Source: an uncultured SAR116 cluster alpha proteobacterium
GTDB lineage: Bacteria; Pseudomonadota; Alphaproteobacteria; Puniceispirillales; Puniceispirillaceae
Direction: 5' to 3'
Length of the DNA: 64,000 nucleotides
Assembly (NCBI GenBank): GCA_902547925.1
Contig: CACCQD010000002.1
Location: forward strand, 41,813 to 105,812
Below, in pieces: positions 60,993 through 64,000 of this stretch. The stretch's first letter is position 1; each line of letters opens with the position of its first letter. Position numbers and translations under genes: made by a program. The notes under the pieces were generated by a model that saw only the letters and a list, made by a program, of their open reading frames with translations, was not told the origin of the DNA and made no database searches.

Positions 60993-61514
60993 TTAGGAAC
61001 CCTGCTGCAATTGGTCTTCTCGTGCCTTGATAACGCGCGCTACCTTGCCGGCCGGAGCCTGGGTAACACGTGCCACTTTAGCTGCCGGCGCCTGTAGAAG
61101 CCCGACAAGCGTGCCACGCAATTCGTCAAGGGACGGCATCTTGGCCAACGCTTCAACGCCAGCCTTGTCGAGAATCTTTCCGTCCATGCTGCCGCCAACG
61201 ATGGTCACTTTGTCATTACCCTTGGCATAGTCAACGAGGGTCTTGGCCGCCGCCACCGGATCAGCCGACGTGCCAACGGCAGTCGGTCCGGCGAAAAGTG
61301 GTTCAAGTTCCTCAAAGCGTGTGCCTTTGAGAGCCAGCTTGGCAATCCTATTTTTGGTTACCTTGAAGCCAGCTCCAGCTTCCCGCATTTTTCCACGCAG
61401 GTCGCTGCTCTCTACAACGGTCATACCAACCTGATGCGCCACCACAATTGTGGATGACGCATTAAAGGTCGATTGCAGCGTTTCGATCAGTTCGGCTTTT
61501 TCAGATCTGTTCAC
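60993..61514 (-). CDS. rplJ: 50S ribosomal protein L10 (GTG start)
   Basis: A 173-residue L10: VNRSEKAELIETLQSTF at the start, VTKNRIAKLALKGTRFEEL, FAGPTAVGTSADPVAAAK, and a C-terminal helix that carries L7/L12 dimers. The start is assigned to the GTG at 61514, which has GGAG eight bases upstream and gives the normal family N-terminus; an upstream ATG at 61553 would add 13 residues. The 279-base leader to rplA carries a hairpin. Confidence 0.94.
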   Translation of the reverse strand: MNRSEKAELIETLQSTFNASSTIVVAHQVGMTVVESSDLRGKMREAGAGFKVTKNRIAKLALKGTRFEELEPLFAGPTAVGTSADPVAAAKTLVDYAKGNDKVTIVGGSMDGKILDKAGVEALAKMPSLDELRGTLVGLLQAPAAKVARVTQAPAGKVARVIKAREDQLQQGS

Positions 61515-61687
61515 CGATCGTCTCCGCTCTCTTTCATGAAGATAAGTCAGCAAGACCTATCTTCGGTTGCAAAATGAGCTGGTGATTACCACCAACTCGC
61601 TGGCCTGCCCATAAGAAGGTCAAGCAGTAATTCTGCTCTTGCTCCCCGTCTATTGCAGGAGATTAAGCCAGAAAGGTTGCCCATTCC

Positions 61688-61718
61688 GGCCCCTGCAGTC
61701 TTGGACAGGTGCGGGGCC
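61688..61718 (-). promoter_or_regulatory. Hairpin in the rplJ leader
   Basis: GGCCCC (61688-61693) and GGGGCC (61713-61718) form a stem in the 279-base rplA-rplJ gap, upstream of rplJ on the minus strand. L10 (with L7/L12) binds its own leader in many bacteria, so this could be an autoregulatory site, but the kinked structure is not clear here. Nothing else is seen in the gap. Confidence 0.4.
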
Positions 61719-61793
61719 ACACCACATACTCAGATACAGCCCCTGTTCGCCAGCCAGGTTACCCCGGACGGCAAATTCGGTGTTCGCCGCCTG

Positions 61794-62483
61794 CTAGGCG
61801 ACGTCCTCAACAAACACGCCAACGCCCATTGTTGAGCTCAGTGTTATCTTTTTGATGTAGGTTCCCTTTGCACCGCTTGGACGCGCCTTGCGAACAGCAT
61901 CGATAAAGGCGGCTGCGTTTTCTGTAATCTGATCGGCTGTGAAGCTCGCCTTACCGATCCCTGCATGTACGACGCCAGCCTTTTCGGCACGGTACTGGAC
62001 CTCGCCGGCCTTTGCCGCCTTAACTGCGGCGGCAACGTCAGCTGTGACTGTTCCCAACTTGGGGTTTGGCATCAGGCCGCGTGGACCAAGCACCTTACCA
62101 AGCCGGCCAACAACACCCATCATGTCAGGCGATGCAACCACACGGTCAAAATCTGACTGTCCGCCCTGAATTGCTTCGGCCAGATCCTCAGCTCCCACCA
62201 AATCGGCACCAGCTGCCTTAGCTTCATCAGCCTTGGCATCCTTGGCAAAAACCGCTACGCGCATACTTTTGCCAGTGCCATTTGGCATGGCAACAACACC
62301 GCGGACCATCTGGTCGGCGTGCCGTGGGTCAACTCCCAAATTCATTGCAATCTCGATGGTTTCATCAAACTTCGTACTGGCTGCGTTCTGCTTAACCAGT
62401 GCCGCTGCCTCCGCAAGCACATATTCCTTTGTCCGGTCCACGGCTTCCACAGATACTCTCATTTTCTTTGAAATTTTAGCCAT
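61794..62483 (-). CDS. rplA: 50S ribosomal protein L1
   Basis: A 229-residue L1: [52 protein letters not shown] and [21 protein letters not shown]. It forms the mobile stalk and binds E-site tRNA. It lies four bases after rplK. Confidence 0.96.
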   Translation of the reverse strand: MAKISKKMRVSVEAVDRTKEYVLAEAAALVKQNAASTKFDETIEIAMNLGVDPRHADQMVRGVVAMPNGTGKSMRVAVFAKDAKADEAKAAGADLVGAEDLAEAIQGGQSDFDRVVASPDMMGVVGRLGKVLGPRGLMPNPKLGTVTADVAAAVKAAKAGEVQYRAEKAGVVHAGIGKASFTADQITENAAAFIDAVRKARPSGAKGTYIKKITLSSTMGVGVFVEDVA

Positions 62484-62487
62484 TGGC

Positions 62488-62919
62488 TCAACCCTCCACT
62501 ACTTCGAGGCCCATAGCGCGGGCTGAACCCATAACCATCTTCATGGCACCCTCGACGTCAACAGCGTTCATGTCGCCCATTTTCTGACCGGCAATCTCGC
62601 GCACCTGCGCCATCGTCACCTGTCCAGCAACAGCTCGGCCCGGCTCCTGACCACCTTTTGGCAGACCAGCAGCTTTCTTCAGGAAGAAACTGACGGGCGC
62701 CGTCTTTGTAGCAAAGGTGAACGACTTGTCCTGATAGACAGTGATGACCACCGGAATCGGCATGTTCTTTTCCAGCGAGTCTGTCGCCGCATTGAACGCC
62801 TTACAGAATTCCATGATGTTCACACCGCGCTGACCCAGCGCTGGTCCAACTGGAGGCGACGGATTTGCTCCGCCTGCAGCAATATTCAGCTTGATATAGC
62901 CGTCAATCTTCTTCGCCAT
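62488..62919 (-). CDS. rplK: 50S ribosomal protein L11
   Basis: A 143-residue L11: [38 protein letters not shown], then [31 protein letters not shown]. It binds the GTPase-associated centre. The 53-base gap to nusG has no other feature. Confidence 0.96.
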   Translation of the reverse strand: MAKKIDGYIKLNIAAGGANPSPPVGPALGQRGVNIMEFCKAFNAATDSLEKNMPIPVVITVYQDKSFTFATKTAPVSFFLKKAAGLPKGGQEPGRAVAGQVTMAQVREIAGQKMGDMNAVDVEGAMKMVMGSARAMGLEVVEG

Positions 62920-62972
62920 AATCGTCTTTCCCTAACGCCGCGTCGCCATGACCCGGTCTTGAACCTTAGAAT

Positions 62973-63503
62973 TTATATTTTCTCAACCTGTGAGTATTCC
63001 AACTCGACCGGCGTTGACCGGCCGAAAATTGACACGGTCACTCGCAGGCGCGACTTGTCATCATCAGCTTCCTCGACATATCCATTAAAGGACGCAAATG
63101 GCCCATCTGACACGCGGACTTGTTCCCCAATATCGAAGCTAACTGTTGAGCGTGGCCTCTCGACGCCTTCACTCATCTGCTTGATCAAGCGCTCTGCCTC
63201 GGCATTGGTAATCGGCACGGGTTTACCCTTGCCCCCCAAAAAGCCAGTGACTCGCGGCTGGCTTGTGACCAACTGCCAAGCTTCATCAGTCAATTCCAAC
63301 TTCACCAAGATATAGCCGGGGAAAAATTTCTTCTCGCTCTGTACTTTTACGCCCCTCTTGACCTCAACCACTTCCTCAGTCGGCACCATCACCTCTTCGA
63401 TCAGATCGGTAAGACCATGCGTCTCCGCCTGCTCACGGATCAACTGAGCCACTTTTTTCTCAGAACCTGAGAAAACATGAACAACATACCAGCGATGGGC
63501 CAT
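62973..63503 (-). CDS. nusG: Transcription termination/antitermination protein NusG
   Basis: A 176-residue NusG: the NGN domain starts [23 protein letters not shown] and has [19 protein letters not shown]; the C-terminal KOW domain has [34 protein letters not shown]. It couples RNA polymerase to Rho or the ribosome. Confidence 0.96.
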   Translation of the reverse strand: MAHRWYVVHVFSGSEKKVAQLIREQAETHGLTDLIEEVMVPTEEVVEVKRGVKVQSEKKFFPGYILVKLELTDEAWQLVTSQPRVTGFLGGKGKPVPITNAEAERLIKQMSEGVERPRSTVSFDIGEQVRVSDGPFASFNGYVEEADDDKSRLRVTVSIFGRSTPVELEYSQVEKI

Positions 63504-63553
63504 AATCCACCTATTCCAATCCGTTCTTCAAACCTGAACCACGTGTCCTTGTT

Positions 63554-63751
63554 CTAGCTGCCAATACCTAAGACGAACTGCACACCACTTGACAGGACCA
63601 TGTCCACAAGCAGGAAGAACAGCGCGGCAATGGTTACCATCACAAAGACAGTCAATGTTGCGGTTCCGGTTTCGCGGCGAGTAGCCCAAGAAATCTTTGA
63701 TATTTCCTGGCGGACCTGTCTTACAAACTGCGCGGGTGATGTATTTGCCAT
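63554..63751 (-). CDS. secE: Preprotein translocase subunit SecE
   Basis: A 65-residue SecE, the short single-span form: the amphipathic KISWATRRETGTATLTVF segment before one membrane helix (VMVTIAALFFLLVDMVLSSGV). The start at ATG 63751 is preferred to the TTG three bases upstream. It partners SecY. It lies 50 bases before nusG, the normal secE-nusG order. Confidence 0.93.
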   Translation of the reverse strand: MANTSPAQFVRQVRQEISKISWATRRETGTATLTVFVMVTIAALFFLLVDMVLSSGVQFVLGIGS

Positions 63752-64000
63752 CAATCAAGGTGCCAATTCAAGTTCCAATAATGACGGTGTGGACATGTGC
63801 ACCCTGTTGAAAACAAGCGCAAAAAACGCAGTTCCAGAGCCATCGCCCTCGATCAGCTGTTTTCGGGTTTCACTGGCGTCGCTACCGTGGAGACGCGTTC
63901 TATCAAAACATGCCCGCCAAGGCAACCATCAAATGCACTAAATTTTGCAATGTATTGACGCCTTATTGTCAACGCCGAAGCGTCGGTGCCCAAGTGTCGA
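63752..64000. other. Region upstream of secE, no gene seen
   Basis: No tRNA or coding frame is supported. On the minus strand a TTGACA (63967-63972) is followed by AT-rich sequence but no convincing -10 at 17 bases. Just upstream, a six-base stem with a UUCG loop (63970-63985) overlaps it. A promoter for secE-nusG is possible. Confidence 0.3.

Noticed and set aside
63752..64000. tRNA-Trp, often found upstream of secE
   Set aside because: No cloverleaf could be drawn; if present it lies beyond the window.

Overview
The window reads as an alphaproteobacterial chromosome, most likely from a marine, small-genome lineage of the SAR116 or Puniceispirillum type. That placement is an inference from protein style, gene order (secE-nusG-rplKAJL-rpoBC-rpsLG-fusA-tuf-S10-spc-alpha in one run) and the mix of accessory genes. 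No 16S rRNA gene is present to fix it.

Bases 1-16.8 kb hold ordinary chromosomal genes, mostly in short plus-strand units: a renalase-like flavoprotein (cut by the window edge), a cytochrome c' family protein, an AEC permease, a GST, a type II haloacid dehalogenase, a two-subunit aconitase-X enzyme, two DUF1330 paralogues, a methyltransferase, an SDR, a broken TauE/SafE permease, a cyclic-nucleotide-binding protein, an HSL-type esterase and an EamA exporter. This part ends with a compact copper module: a CueR-like regulator divergent from a DUF4396 membrane protein and a Tat-exported multicopper oxidase, with a MerR-type promoter between them.

Bases 16.97-27.57 kb are an AT-richer genomic island in the 3' end of a tRNA-Leu(GAG) gene. 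Five copies of the 12-bp tRNA-end core (TGGTGCGGCCGA or a one-base variant) lie at 16969, 18549, 23099 (inverted), 24898 and 27559. Their flanking arms are shared pairwise, which indicates nested or tandem insertions. Two internal segments are bounded by inverted att arms, so each could be flipped by site-specific recombination. The outer segment (about 18.56-23.10 kb) carries a stand-alone protein with family-A polymerase-like motifs, small secreted or membrane proteins, a GFA-fold protein and a GNAT acetyltransferase. The inner segment (about 23.10-24.90 kb) carries a tyrosine integrase interrupted by one in-frame TAA. Broken DUF262-HNH genes, the tail of a second integrase and an unrecognised two-gene operon make up the rest.

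Bases 27.78-33.24 kb return to chromosomal genes: a bicupin related to ureidoglycine aminohydrolase, lipB, an ATP12-type chaperone, an RluC-type pseudouridine synthase, crcB and rarA. From 33.3 kb to the right end, every gene is on the minus strand and forms the ribosomal protein, RNA polymerase and translation-factor supercluster, transcribed from secE (right) towards rplQ (left). A clear intrinsic terminator follows rplQ, another is likely after tuf, and a strong sigma70-type promoter precedes rpsM. Hairpins lie in the rplL-rpoB and rpoB-rpoC gaps and in the rplJ leader.
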